Source of the DNA: Marivirga salinae
Lineage (GTDB): Bacteria > Bacteroidota > Bacteroidia > Cytophagales > Cyclobacteriaceae
Length of the DNA: 64,000 nt
NCBI RefSeq assembly: GCF_030503855.1
Contig: NZ_CP129971.1
Span: 2,790,001-2,854,000 of the forward strand
Reading direction: 5' to 3'
Shown here one piece after another: positions 9,364 through 17,746 of this stretch. A model generated the notes under the pieces. The model worked only from the letters and a program-made list of their open reading frames with translations, did no database searches and was not told where the DNA came from. Each line of letters opens with the position of its first letter. The stretch's first letter is position 1. A program made the translations under genes and the position numbers.

Positions 9364-12294
9364 ATGGAAGAAAATCAAGAACAGCTTGCGCAACAATGGC
9401 ATTCATTTTTGCAAGAGTATTTTCATAAAATCATTCAACAAAAAAAGGATTTCTTAAAGACTCATATTGAGTTTGTTAAGAAGCAGAAGCCTATCCAAAC
9501 GGATGAGACAAACTTTAAAGCAGATGATGAATATAAGCAGGCAGTTTTTGAGTTTATCAAAAGTACTTATGGAGAGCAGCCTAAACTTGAACATTCAGAT
9601 TTTGAAGAATTACATGCCACTTTAATTACGGAATTTCAAAATTTGCTCTCTTCTGTTCCGGATGTAATAGTTAAGGAACAAAAATCGGAGCGTTTTCAGA
9701 TTCAAAAAGAAGATAGTTTTGGCTTAAAATTGAGAAAGCCTTTTAAGATCTTCTTTTTCGGATTAAGTAAAGTGCCTTTCCATATTGCTAATCTATTCAG
9801 AAAACAAAAGAAACCACTTAAATACTGGAAGCATGAAGTCAAGTCCAAAGCCTTATTTGAAAGGCACTTTTTCAATGGATTTCAGAATGCTTTTATTGAA
9901 CTCAATCAACAGATATTAAAAGAATTTACAGCTTCATTGGTTAAATTGAGAGATTATGAAAATTTACCAACTGATGATAACCATACAGATTTTGAAAATT
10001 CGGCTTTAGGTTTTCAGGAGGGTTTTATAAAAATAATCAAATCAAAAATAAATGATGAATACCTTCGATTGTGTCAGGCTTATGATGATGAATTTAAATT
10101 AGTAGGCACCATTGAATACAAGAGCAAACTATTAAATCCTAACAGACTTGATAAAGATTATCAGCAGTTCAAGAAGCAATATTCAAAAAAACATCATTGT
10201 TGGAATAATACAATACATGCGCTTTTTGAGGATTGGCGTTCTGAACTCGAACTTTCCGCTCTACAATCATTTTTGCAAAAGAGTATAAAGGGATTGAATA
10301 ATAACGTAGGGGAATGGAATGATAAATTGCAAGATAATTTCATAAGCCCCATCAAATCTTTTTTGGAAGAGGCTCAATCAACTTTTGATAAAGATGAAAA
10401 GGAAAGTGAAGATATTGGTAAAAAAATTACTCAAGTAAAGTATATTACAAATAAGCAATTGGATCGAGGGTTGATTCAAAAAATGCAAGAAAGCCTTTCT
10501 AAGAATACTATTCTAAATCAGATGGATAGATTAGAGCATTTGATAGGGGAACGCATTGAAAAGCTAGCCAATGATTATGTAGTAACCAAATCCAATCATT
10601 TTGATAGACCTTTAGAAGATAATGAGCTTTCTTCCATTTCTAACTATGAATTATTATCATTTGAAATTAAGCCAAAGCTAAATGATAAATTGGAAGCTTT
10701 AAAAAGTAATATTTTCCAAAAAATGGGGGAATTGCTTATTAAGGTAGGGGATATAGATGAAATTGTGCATTATGTATTGAGTTCAGCTTCCAATTCATTA
10801 AATGCGGAGCCCAAGGAGAATCAAGCCAGTACTATAATTCTGGATGGATTTAAAAGAGCTGAAAACACAGCCGAAGAAGTAGATAATCAAATTCAAGAAT
10901 TGATTGAAAATGCACAATCTGAGCTCAAGAAAATAAGTGATGAGCTGATTCAAGAATTACAAAAACTTAAGGAAAATGAAAATGTTTCTGCCTTAAAAAT
11001 CCGAATTAGCAAGGCTAAAGCAATTCATAAATCAGAGGCACTCACACAAAAGATATTAGATTTTGGAAAGCAGTATTTTGATGTCACCAAAAAATTCAGT
11101 CTAACTTATTATCAAAAAGCTAAGGAACTAAAAGAAGAACTTTCCAAACGCTTTTTATCGGCTACTATCGAAAATGAGCCAAATAGAGCAGTTTCTGATT
11201 TTTTAAATGAGTCCAATCAAATAATAGAAGGGTTACCTGTTATTTATAAAAGATTATATGCCATTGAGCCGCTAACCGATATGGTGCTGTTTGAAGGCAG
11301 AGAAAAAGAAATCGCAAGAATTTCAAAGGCTTATGTGGCTTGGACGGCCGGGAAATATGCTTCTGTTTTGATCACTGCTGAAAAATGGAGCGGTATGACC
11401 TCACTAGTTAATTATGCCATTAAAAATATTAAATTCAATAATGTTCCGCTTCGCACTGAGTTGAAATTTAATAATCCTGATCCACAGTTTTTTCTTAAAA
11501 GTTTATCGGATTTATTGGAATTAGAGTCAAGTGATAAACAAACCATTATAGAACATCTCAATTTGGGTAAAAGGCGCATTATCATATTTGAAAATCTGCA
11601 AAAGCTTTTTCTTAGGGAAATGCATGGACAAAAAGCTTTAGTAGAGTTTATTGACATCATGACGGCCACCCAGAGAAATGTATTTTGGATAGGAACGATG
11701 TCCATTTATACGTTTAATTACTTGGAGAAATCATTGAAAATGAGTGCTTTTTTCAGTTATCATGTTCCGCTTGAGCCATTAAGCGATGATGAGATTAGTC
11801 AGCTAATTATTAAGAGAAACCGAATAAGTGGTTTTAAAATAAAGTTTGAGGCTTTAGAAAAGGATTCCAATGATAAAAAGTTTAAGAAGCTGAATGAGTC
11901 AGAAAAGCAGCAATATTTAAAAGAGCGTTTCTTTAAAGATTTGAATAATTTTGCGAAAAGTAATATTAGTATGGCGCTGATGTTTTGGCTGTTATCCACA
12001 AAAAAAGTTGATGACCAAACCATCGTTATCCAAAACTTTAAAAAGCCTGATTTTAGCTTTTTAGCTTCTTTAAAAAATGATAGGGTTTTTGTTCTGCAAG
12101 CTTTAATAATGCATGATGGATTAAAATTGGAGCAAGTTTCCAATGTATTATCCTACAGTTTGACTAAAGCTAAATTCTTACTGTTAGAATTATTGGAAGA
12201 TGGCGTATTGATTGAAAGAAATTCGCAATATCTAGTCAATCCGATTATTTATAGAAATACTGTTCAACTCCTTAAATCAAGAAACTTATTATGA
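9364..12294 (+). CDS. Large coiled-coil protein with decayed AAA+/STAND-like NTPase domain and winged helix
   Basis: A 976-residue protein with no signal peptide and no full family match that I recognise. Residues 1 to about 640 are mostly long charged helices. From about 643 (VLFEGREKEIARISKAY) it reads like the start of an AAA+/STAND NTPase. The Walker A position is AEKWSGMTSL (about 672), lacking the GxxGxGK[ST] Gly/Lys, and the Walker B position is RRIIIFENLQ (about 737), lacking the Asp-Glu. The downstream sensor-like segment VFWIGTMSIYTFNYLEKS and lid helices are recognisable. The last 75 residues resemble a winged helix (KLEQVSNVLSYSLTKAKFLL). It overlaps the MscS gene by four bases (ATGA), so the two are probably co-translated. 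The function is unknown; nucleotide hydrolysis looks unlikely. Confidence 0.75.
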   Translation: MEENQEQLAQQWHSFLQEYFHKIIQQKKDFLKTHIEFVKKQKPIQTDETNFKADDEYKQAVFEFIKSTYGEQPKLEHSDFEELHATLITEFQNLLSSVPDVIVKEQKSERFQIQKEDSFGLKLRKPFKIFFFGLSKVPFHIANLFRKQKKPLKYWKHEVKSKALFERHFFNGFQNAFIELNQQILKEFTASLVKLRDYENLPTDDNHTDFENSALGFQEGFIKIIKSKINDEYLRLCQAYDDEFKLVGTIEYKSKLLNPNRLDKDYQQFKKQYSKKHHCWNNTIHALFEDWRSELELSALQSFLQKSIKGLNNNVGEWNDKLQDNFISPIKSFLEEAQSTFDKDEKESEDIGKKITQVKYITNKQLDRGLIQKMQESLSKNTILNQMDRLEHLIGERIEKLANDYVVTKSNHFDRPLEDNELSSISNYELLSFEIKPKLNDKLEALKSNIFQKMGELLIKVGDIDEIVHYVLSSASNSLNAEPKENQASTIILDGFKRAENTAEEVDNQIQELIENAQSELKKISDELIQELQKLKENENVSALKIRISKAKAIHKSEALTQKILDFGKQYFDVTKKFSLTYYQKAKELKEELSKRFLSATIENEPNRAVSDFLNESNQIIEGLPVIYKRLYAIEPLTDMVLFEGREKEIARISKAYVAWTAGKYASVLITAEKWSGMTSLVNYAIKNIKFNNVPLRTELKFNNPDPQFFLKSLSDLLELESSDKQTIIEHLNLGKRRIIIFENLQKLFLREMHGQKALVEFIDIMTATQRNVFWIGTMSIYTFNYLEKSLKMSAFFSYHVPLEPLSDDEISQLIIKRNRISGFKIKFEALEKDSNDKKFKKLNESEKQQYLKERFFKDLNNFAKSNISMALMFWLLSTKKVDDQTIVIQNFKKPDFSFLASLKNDRVFVLQALIMHDGLKLEQVSNVLSYSLTKAKFLLLELLEDGVLIERNSQYLVNPIIYRNTVQLLKSRNLL

Positions 12295-13391
12295 AGGTAG
12301 GGCAAATAAAATGGATGCTTTCTTTGTTTGTTGGGCTATTAATTGCTTTTCAAATTCAAGCTCAGGACAGTATAGAAAATCAAAAGAAAAGCTTGGTTGG
12401 AGTAAAATCCGTAGTGGATTCTCAAGCTGTAAAACCAAAAAAAGTAAAAGTTCAAAAGCCAGCTATAAAATCAGATTCTCTTAAATTTCAAAAGGACAGT
12501 TTAAAGAAGGAAGAGAAAGCAGAAAAAACTACAGAAAAGGATTTCGAGGCGGATACTTTAATAGTGAAAACTGAAAAAAGAGAAGAGGGGGAGGGATTTG
12601 GAGAAAGCAAAATCAAAGAATTGTCTAATTTGATTTCCAGTGCTAATATCTTCTATACTATTGTTTTTTTACTTTTTGGCTTTGCATTTATTAAAGTCAT
12701 CACTTTTATACTAAATGGACTTGCTGAAAGAAGCACTAAATATAGAATTGCTTTTAAAGGCTCTATTCCGATAGTTAAAATCGTAGGATGGGTCATCATT
12801 ATCCTATTAATTATTGTAGTGATTTATCAGCCTTCCGTAGCCTCCATGCTGGCGGTTTCCGCTTCTATTGGAGTCGCGATTGGCTTTGCTTCTCAGGATA
12901 TATTGAAGAATATATTTGGAGGGATCGTCATTTTGCTCGACAGACCCTTTGTGTCAGGGGATAAAATTGAGGTAGATAAGTATTATGGTGAAGTAGTGGA
13001 AATAGGTTTGCGTTCTACTCGCATCGTTACTCCTGATGATTCTTTGGTTTCTGTTCCTAATGCAGTGATGATGAATAGTTCTTTATCCAACTCTAATGCA
13101 GGAGAGCCCAATTGTCAGGTGGTAGCTGAAATATATTTACCGCTAACCATTGATACTATTAAAACCCGAGAAATTGCCACTCAAGCCGCTACAGTCTCCA
13201 AATATATTTATTTAGGAAAGCCTATTACAGTCCTGTTCTTTAATGAAGTCAATAATAATCATTCTTATTATAAAATGAGAGTAAAAGCCTATGTAATGGA
13301 TATTCGTGATGAATTCCGTTTTAAAAGCGATATGACCGAATTAATCATCACAGAACTGGTCAAAGAAGAGGTATTGGACGGTAAATTTTAG
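12291..13391 (+). CDS. MscS-family mechanosensitive ion channel
   Basis: A 366-residue small-conductance channel. A signal peptide (ends near QIQAQD) is followed by a Lys-rich periplasmic tract of about 80 residues. Then come transmembrane helices near 122-145 and 155-180, and the pore-lining helix with SVAIGFASQ-like sequence (SASIGVAIGFASQDILKNI). The MscS beta domain follows: GGIVILLDRPFVSGDKIEV, then IGLRSTRIVTPDDSLVSVPN. A C-terminal alpha/beta domain ends at residue 366. It should act in the inner membrane to release solutes under osmotic downshock. The start overlaps the preceding gene, which suggests the two products act together. The poly-Lys/Gln tract (KPKKVKVQKPAIKSD) is unusual for the family. 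Confidence 0.9.
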   Translation: MKVGQIKWMLSLFVGLLIAFQIQAQDSIENQKKSLVGVKSVVDSQAVKPKKVKVQKPAIKSDSLKFQKDSLKKEEKAEKTTEKDFEADTLIVKTEKREEGEGFGESKIKELSNLISSANIFYTIVFLLFGFAFIKVITFILNGLAERSTKYRIAFKGSIPIVKIVGWVIIILLIIVVIYQPSVASMLAVSASIGVAIGFASQDILKNIFGGIVILLDRPFVSGDKIEVDKYYGEVVEIGLRSTRIVTPDDSLVSVPNAVMMNSSLSNSNAGEPNCQVVAEIYLPLTIDTIKTREIATQAATVSKYIYLGKPITVLFFNEVNNNHSYYKMRVKAYVMDIRDEFRFKSDMTELIITELVKEEVLDGKF

Positions 13392-13426
13392 AAAACAGGT
13401 AGTTTACTGTGTAAACAAAGAAAATC

Positions 13427-13525
13427 CGCCAGAGTCGTCAGTGATTTCCACTAGCGAGACGCTAACGGAAGGGATTTATACTATCGCTAGCGTCTTGCTA
13501 GTGATGGTTACTATTGCCTCTGGCA
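13427..13525. repeat. Long palindromic intergenic repeat, copy 1
   Basis: First of four copies of an approximately 100 bp element. Its core is a near-perfect palindrome of the form CACTAGCGAGACGCTAGCG - loop - CGCTAGCGTCTCGCTAGTG. It is bordered by CGCCAGAGGCGG at one end and GCCTCTGGCA at the other, which also pair. This copy carries the most changes (GCTAACGG, CGTCTTGC). Confidence 0.85.
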
Positions 13526-13646
13526 AGGAATTACTTTTGGTGCTTATATTGTATCATTTACCATAAGGTCGTTCCTCTGGAACTTAACTCGCACAATTCA
13601 TCTTACTGAATAGATATTTGTAGCCACCTTAGATACCAATAAAACC

Positions 13647-13747
13647 CGCCAGAGGCGGTAGTAATTTCTACTAGCGAGACGCTAGCGGAAGAGCACTTTT
13701 TTCTATCGCTAGCGTCTCGTTAGTGATGGCTACTATTGGCTCTGGCA
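13647..13747. repeat. Long palindromic intergenic repeat, copy 2
   Basis: Second copy of the palindromic element, with intact stem arms and a T-rich loop (GAGCACTTTTTTCTATCG). It is part of a larger direct duplication: 13533-13747 matches 14075-14290 nearly base for base. Confidence 0.88.
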
Positions 13748-13924
13748 TTTTATTCAATATATTAGTACTAAATCATTGAACAAAGGTCATTTTGCTTTTC
13801 ACTTATTTTTAAAGTTTAAGGAAATCGGAGAAACCACATGCTATATGATATAATCCGTTTATTGATTTTAAGTTATTCAGATGTTCAATAGAAACTTGCT
13901 GTCAACTTTGCAACCAATAATATT

Positions 13925-14026
13925 CGCCTGAGGCGGTAGTAAATTCCACTAGCGAGACGCTAGCGGAAGAGCACTTTTTTTCTATCGCTAGCGTCTCGCT
14001 AGTGATGGTTACTATTACCTCTGGCA
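13925..14026. repeat. Long palindromic intergenic repeat, copy 3
   Basis: Third copy of the palindromic element. The end box reads CGCCTGAGGCGG rather than CGCCAGAGGCGG, and the right end reads ACCTCTGGCA. Compensation between the two end boxes is only partial. Confidence 0.88.
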
Positions 14027-14074
14027 AGGAATTACTTTTGGTGAATTTATCCCTTATAAGGTCGTTCCTACGTA

Positions 14075-14290
14075 ACTTTTGGTGCTTATATTGTATCAGT
14101 TACCATAAGGTCGTTCCTCTGGAACTTAACTTGCATAATTCATCTTACTGAATAGATATTTGTAGCCACCTTAGATGCCAATAAAATACGCCAGAGGCGG
14201 TAGTAATTTCCACTAGCGAGACGCTAGCGGAAGAGTACTTTTTTTCTATCGCTAGCGTCTCGTTAGTGATGGCTACTATTGGCTCTGGCA
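14075..14290. repeat. Direct duplication containing palindromic repeat copy 4
   Basis: This 216 bp segment repeats 13533-13747 with a few changes. It starts ACTTTTGGTGCTTATATTGT and ends with the fourth palindromic element at 14189-14290. The duplication offset of 542 bp shows that the spacer grew by copying of repeat plus flank. The rest of 13392-14508 is AT-rich without a recognised gene. Confidence 0.85.
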
Positions 14291-14508
14291 AAGAATTACT
14301 TTTGGTGAATTTATCCCTTATAAGGTCGTTCCTACCTAACTTTATTATTTTATGTGGTTTTAATTACCTATTGACGTTCCGCAGGAACTTATGGAAAGTA
14401 AATCATACTCTAACATTATCACTAGAAAATTATATTTTTCATGATTTTATTATGAATAAAGTGGGTTAAAATGCTTTTAATTTAATTAATTTGCACAAAA
14501 ACTAAAGT

Positions 14509-16506
14509 ATGCGTCAACCTTTTACCATTCTATTGATCCTTATTGCTGTGAATTTTACATTCGCTCAACAGGATACTCCAAAAAATTTGGGTCAGAATAT
14601 TAATTCCTCTTATCAGGAAACCAAGCCAGTGATTTCACCTGATGGCAACACCTTGTTTTTTGCCAGGCAGAATTACCCGGAAAATTATGCTGGTTCCAAT
14701 GATCCACAGGATATTTATGTGTCGGAAAAAAGAAATGGGAACTGGTCTAGCGCCCAAAATATTGGAGAACCATTGAATGATAAATACCCTAATGGGGTAA
14801 GCTCGGTAACGCCTGATGGTAATACGATGCTGATTATAAATGGCTATAATGAATATGGAGATGTGCTAGATGGTGCTTCTATTTCCCATAGAAAAGGTGG
14901 AAGATGGCAATATCCTCAAATGATTAATATTCAAGAGTTTTATAACCTAAATGAATATATCGATTATTATTTAGCCAATAACGAACGAACACTTTTACTG
15001 GCCATTGAAACTGAAGAGAGTTTTGGTGATCAAGATTTATATGTCAGCTTTAGAATAGATGAAAGAAATTGGTCTAAGCCAGTAAATTTGGGCAGACAAA
15101 TAAACTCTTCTTCTCCCGAGTTTTCTCCTTTCTTGGCGGCTGATAATAAAACCTTATTTTTTGCTTCATACGGGCATAATGGATATGGCGATGCCGATAT
15201 TTTTTACTCTAAAAGACTGGATGATAGTTGGCAAAATTGGTCCAAACCTGAGAATTTGGGGACTGATGTCAATACAAAAGAATTTGAAGCCTATTATACT
15301 ATAGATGCCTCAGGAGAAGATGCTTATTTCGTGACCACTAAAGGGAGTGTTGCAAATTCTAAGGATATCTATCAGATGACGTTGCCTTATAAATTTAGAC
15401 CTGATCCCGTTTTATTATTAAATGGTGAGGTCGTGGATTTAGCAAATGGCAAAAAGCTTGAAGCAGAAATTGAGTTTGTGAATACCAATAATTACAATAA
15501 AAATGAAGACGTTATTTCCAATACTGAAAATGGGTTCTCTCATATTTTAGAGCAAGGCGCACTTTATCAATATCTACCTGTTAAAAGAGATTATGTAGGA
15601 ATTTTACAATATCAGGATTTAACAAAGCTAAGTGAATATTTAGAGAAAGAACAAAAACTTGGTATGCTACCAATTGCTGTGGGATCTGAAATCCCTGTTC
15701 ATCATATCACTTTCGTAAATAATGCCGATATTTTCAGGTCTGATGCTTATTATGAATTGGATCGATTTGCTTCCATATTGCAAAGCAATCCTCAGATGCA
15801 AATTGAAATTATAGGACACACTGCCCAACTACCTTTAGAGGCCGAAAATGATAGATTATCCTACAATAGAGCCAAAGCAGTGGCAGAATATTTTGAGAAG
15901 AAAAACGTACATCCTGATAGATTAAGAATTAACGGAGCAGGAGAGAAGGTTTCTTTTTCTTCGAACACAGATATTGCTTTGAAAAATGGTATAGCCTTAG
16001 AGGACCGCATCACCATCAAAATCATCAGCATGAACTGGGAAAAGCCAAAGCCAAAAGATACTGATGAAGATGGAATTATTGATTTAGAGGATGATTGCCC
16101 AACTTTAGCGGGAGTAGCAGAAAATAATGGTTGTCCTGAAATTACGGAAGAAACCAAAGAAGTGTTGAAAGAAGCTCTGGAAGGTATTGAATTTGAATTA
16201 GCTTCTGATGTGATCCGTGAGCAATCGCTTCCAATTTTGGATAAAGTGGTTACCGTTATGGAAGAAAATCCTGATTACAATTTAAAGATTTCAGGTCATA
16301 CGGATAATCAAGGAGATGATGATGCCAATTTATTATTATCGCATAAAAGGGCTCAAGCCACCAAAAAATATCTGCTGGATCAGGGAATTGCTATTTTGAG
16401 GCTAGATGCAGTGGGTTATGGTGAAATGCAACCGGTAGAAAGCAATGATACAGCCGAAGGCAGAGCAAAGAATAGGAGAGTGGAGTTTGAGATTGTGTTT
16501 GATTAA
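14509..16506 (+). CDS. PD40 beta-propeller / double OmpA-domain envelope protein
   Basis: A 665-residue exported protein. After the signal peptide (ends near FTFAQQ) come WD40-like PD40 repeats (about 25-300) with the signatures ISPDGNTLFFA, VTPDGNTM and LAADNKTLFFAS. A linker follows, then a first OmpA-like domain (about 405-505, IEIIGHTAQLPLEAEND). A TSP3-type acidic segment DTDEDGIIDLEDDCP is next. The second and canonical OmpA domain (about 545-665) has KISGHTDNQGDDDANLLLS and AKNRRVEFEIV. OmpA domains bind peptidoglycan, so it should tether an outer-membrane or gliding/secretion-type assembly. Two OmpA domains in one chain are uncommon; the first is diverged. Confidence 0.85.
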   Translation: MRQPFTILLILIAVNFTFAQQDTPKNLGQNINSSYQETKPVISPDGNTLFFARQNYPENYAGSNDPQDIYVSEKRNGNWSSAQNIGEPLNDKYPNGVSSVTPDGNTMLIINGYNEYGDVLDGASISHRKGGRWQYPQMINIQEFYNLNEYIDYYLANNERTLLLAIETEESFGDQDLYVSFRIDERNWSKPVNLGRQINSSSPEFSPFLAADNKTLFFASYGHNGYGDADIFYSKRLDDSWQNWSKPENLGTDVNTKEFEAYYTIDASGEDAYFVTTKGSVANSKDIYQMTLPYKFRPDPVLLLNGEVVDLANGKKLEAEIEFVNTNNYNKNEDVISNTENGFSHILEQGALYQYLPVKRDYVGILQYQDLTKLSEYLEKEQKLGMLPIAVGSEIPVHHITFVNNADIFRSDAYYELDRFASILQSNPQMQIEIIGHTAQLPLEAENDRLSYNRAKAVAEYFEKKNVHPDRLRINGAGEKVSFSSNTDIALKNGIALEDRITIKIISMNWEKPKPKDTDEDGIIDLEDDCPTLAGVAENNGCPEITEETKEVLKEALEGIEFELASDVIREQSLPILDKVVTVMEENPDYNLKISGHTDNQGDDDANLLLSHKRAQATKKYLLDQGIAILRLDAVGYGEMQPVESNDTAEGRAKNRRVEFEIVFD

Positions 16507-16883
16507 GTTGGCAGGTTGGCAAGTTTTCATGTTGGCGGGTTGACAGCTAGGGGGATTATGAATGATGAATCGGATGCTAAATTTCTTGACTCTTGACTCT
16601 AAAATGGGCTATTAGGTCAGTACCGCAGGTCAGACAGGAAATGGCTTGAAGATGGAAGTTGGAAGTAGGAAGCTCGAAGTGGGAAGTTCTAAGAGGGAAG
16701 TTTACCTTTATTCAAATTGCTTCAATAGAAGGGAACTGGATGAATTAGGAATGATGAATATCGGATGCTAAATTTCTTGACTCTAAAATCTAGCTACTAG
16801 CTACTCATTACTTAAAACTTAAAACCTAAAACTTATTACCAAATCCAATTACCGTAAAAAATTCGTAATTATTCCATTCGTAA
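16507..16883. repeat. Spacer with low-complexity repeats
   Basis: This spacer holds stop-proximal G-rich tracts (GTTGGCAGGTTGGCAAG, GGAAGTTGGAAGTAGGAAG) and start-proximal AATTCGTAATT repeats. The phrase TCAGTACCGCAGGTCAGAC occurs here (about 16618) and again near 20917. A C-rich reverse counterpart of the first tract (CAACTTGCCAACCTAATA) lies just before the gene at 21191, so the export genes sit inside an inverted pair. Confidence 0.55.
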
Positions 16884-16916
16884 TTCGTAATTCGTAATTA
16901 AAAATTCTTAGTTTTG
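16884..16916 (+). promoter_or_regulatory. Candidate Bacteroidota-type promoter for export genes
   Basis: A -7 box TAGTTTTG (16909-16916) fits the Bacteroidota consensus TAnnTTTG. A weaker -33 box TTCG (16884-16887) lies 21 bases upstream. The start codon follows 17 bases after the -7 box. Motif-only evidence. Confidence 0.4.
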
Positions 16917-16933
16917 CTATTTGAAAAATTAAA

Positions 16934-17740
16934 ATGTTGATTAGAAATATTACATTATTTATTCTTGTAGCCATACTATTTGCTTCTTGTGTAGGCAATA
17001 AACGCCTGGTGTATCTTCAAAAAGATGATTTACATGAAAATCAGCCTAAAGACACGGTTTTAAGGGAATACGATTTAACTTATCACGACTATAAAATCCA
17101 ACCGCAGGATATACTTTCAGTTCAGTTTACAAGTATTACAGATGAAGACTTTGATATCTTCAGTGATTTTGGAATGGGTGGAGGAAATGCTGGTGGTGGA
17201 GGCGGTGGTATGCTTGCATTAAGAGGTGAACTAGTAGATCCACAAGGTCAGATTGGTTTTCCGGTTGTGGGGAAAATTAAAGTGCAAGGCATGACCATTT
17301 TTGAAGTGCAAGATACATTGCAAAGCATAGCCGCACGGTATGTAGAAGACCCAGTAGTGAAGGTCCGGCTGTTAAACTATAGGTTTACCATTTTAGGTGA
17401 GGTAAATGGAGAGAGTGTCATTACCACCCAAAATACGAGAGTTACTTTTATGGAGGCCATAGGAATGGCTGGAGGACTTACCGAATTAGCCAGTAGAGAT
17501 AATGTAAAGGTTGTTCGCCAAAAAGGTGATACTGCTGAAGTTTTTTACATTGATTTATTAGAAGAAGAATTTCTAGAATCCGAAAAGTTTTATGTTTATC
17601 AAAATGATATTATAATTGTTCCACCATTGCAGCAAAGACCCATCAGACGGTATTACAGTCAAAATTTAAGCTTATTGCTTTCATCGGTTTCTGCTGTTTT
17701 GTTTATTGGAAGTTTTTTCGGTTTAAGCGCTACAAGATAA
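16934..17740 (+). CDS. Wza-like polysaccharide export lipoprotein
   Basis: Outer-membrane polysaccharide export protein of 268 residues. Signal peptide with lipobox ILFASC puts the lipidated Cys near residue 19. The polysaccharide-export (PES) domain starts at KIQPQDILSVQFTS and a first SLBB region follows (FTILGEVNGESVITT). The Gly-rich insert GGGNAGGGGGGML is a local oddity. A C-terminal hydrophobic segment (LSLLLSSVSAVLFIGSFF) is typical for the Bacteroidota form. It is followed after six bases by the Wzc-like gene, and together they form the trans-envelope export and copolymerase complex. Confidence 0.88.
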   Translation: MLIRNITLFILVAILFASCVGNKRLVYLQKDDLHENQPKDTVLREYDLTYHDYKIQPQDILSVQFTSITDEDFDIFSDFGMGGGNAGGGGGGMLALRGELVDPQGQIGFPVVGKIKVQGMTIFEVQDTLQSIAARYVEDPVVKVRLLNYRFTILGEVNGESVITTQNTRVTFMEAIGMAGGLTELASRDNVKVVRQKGDTAEVFYIDLLEEEFLESEKFYVYQNDIIIVPPLQQRPIRRYYSQNLSLLLSSVSAVLFIGSFFGLSATR

Positions 17741-17746
17741 AAGATA

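Noticed and set aside
14266..14469. Small protein gene downstream of the palindromic repeats
   Set aside because: The frame starts inside palindromic copy 4 and shows no domain or signal; it is open by chance.
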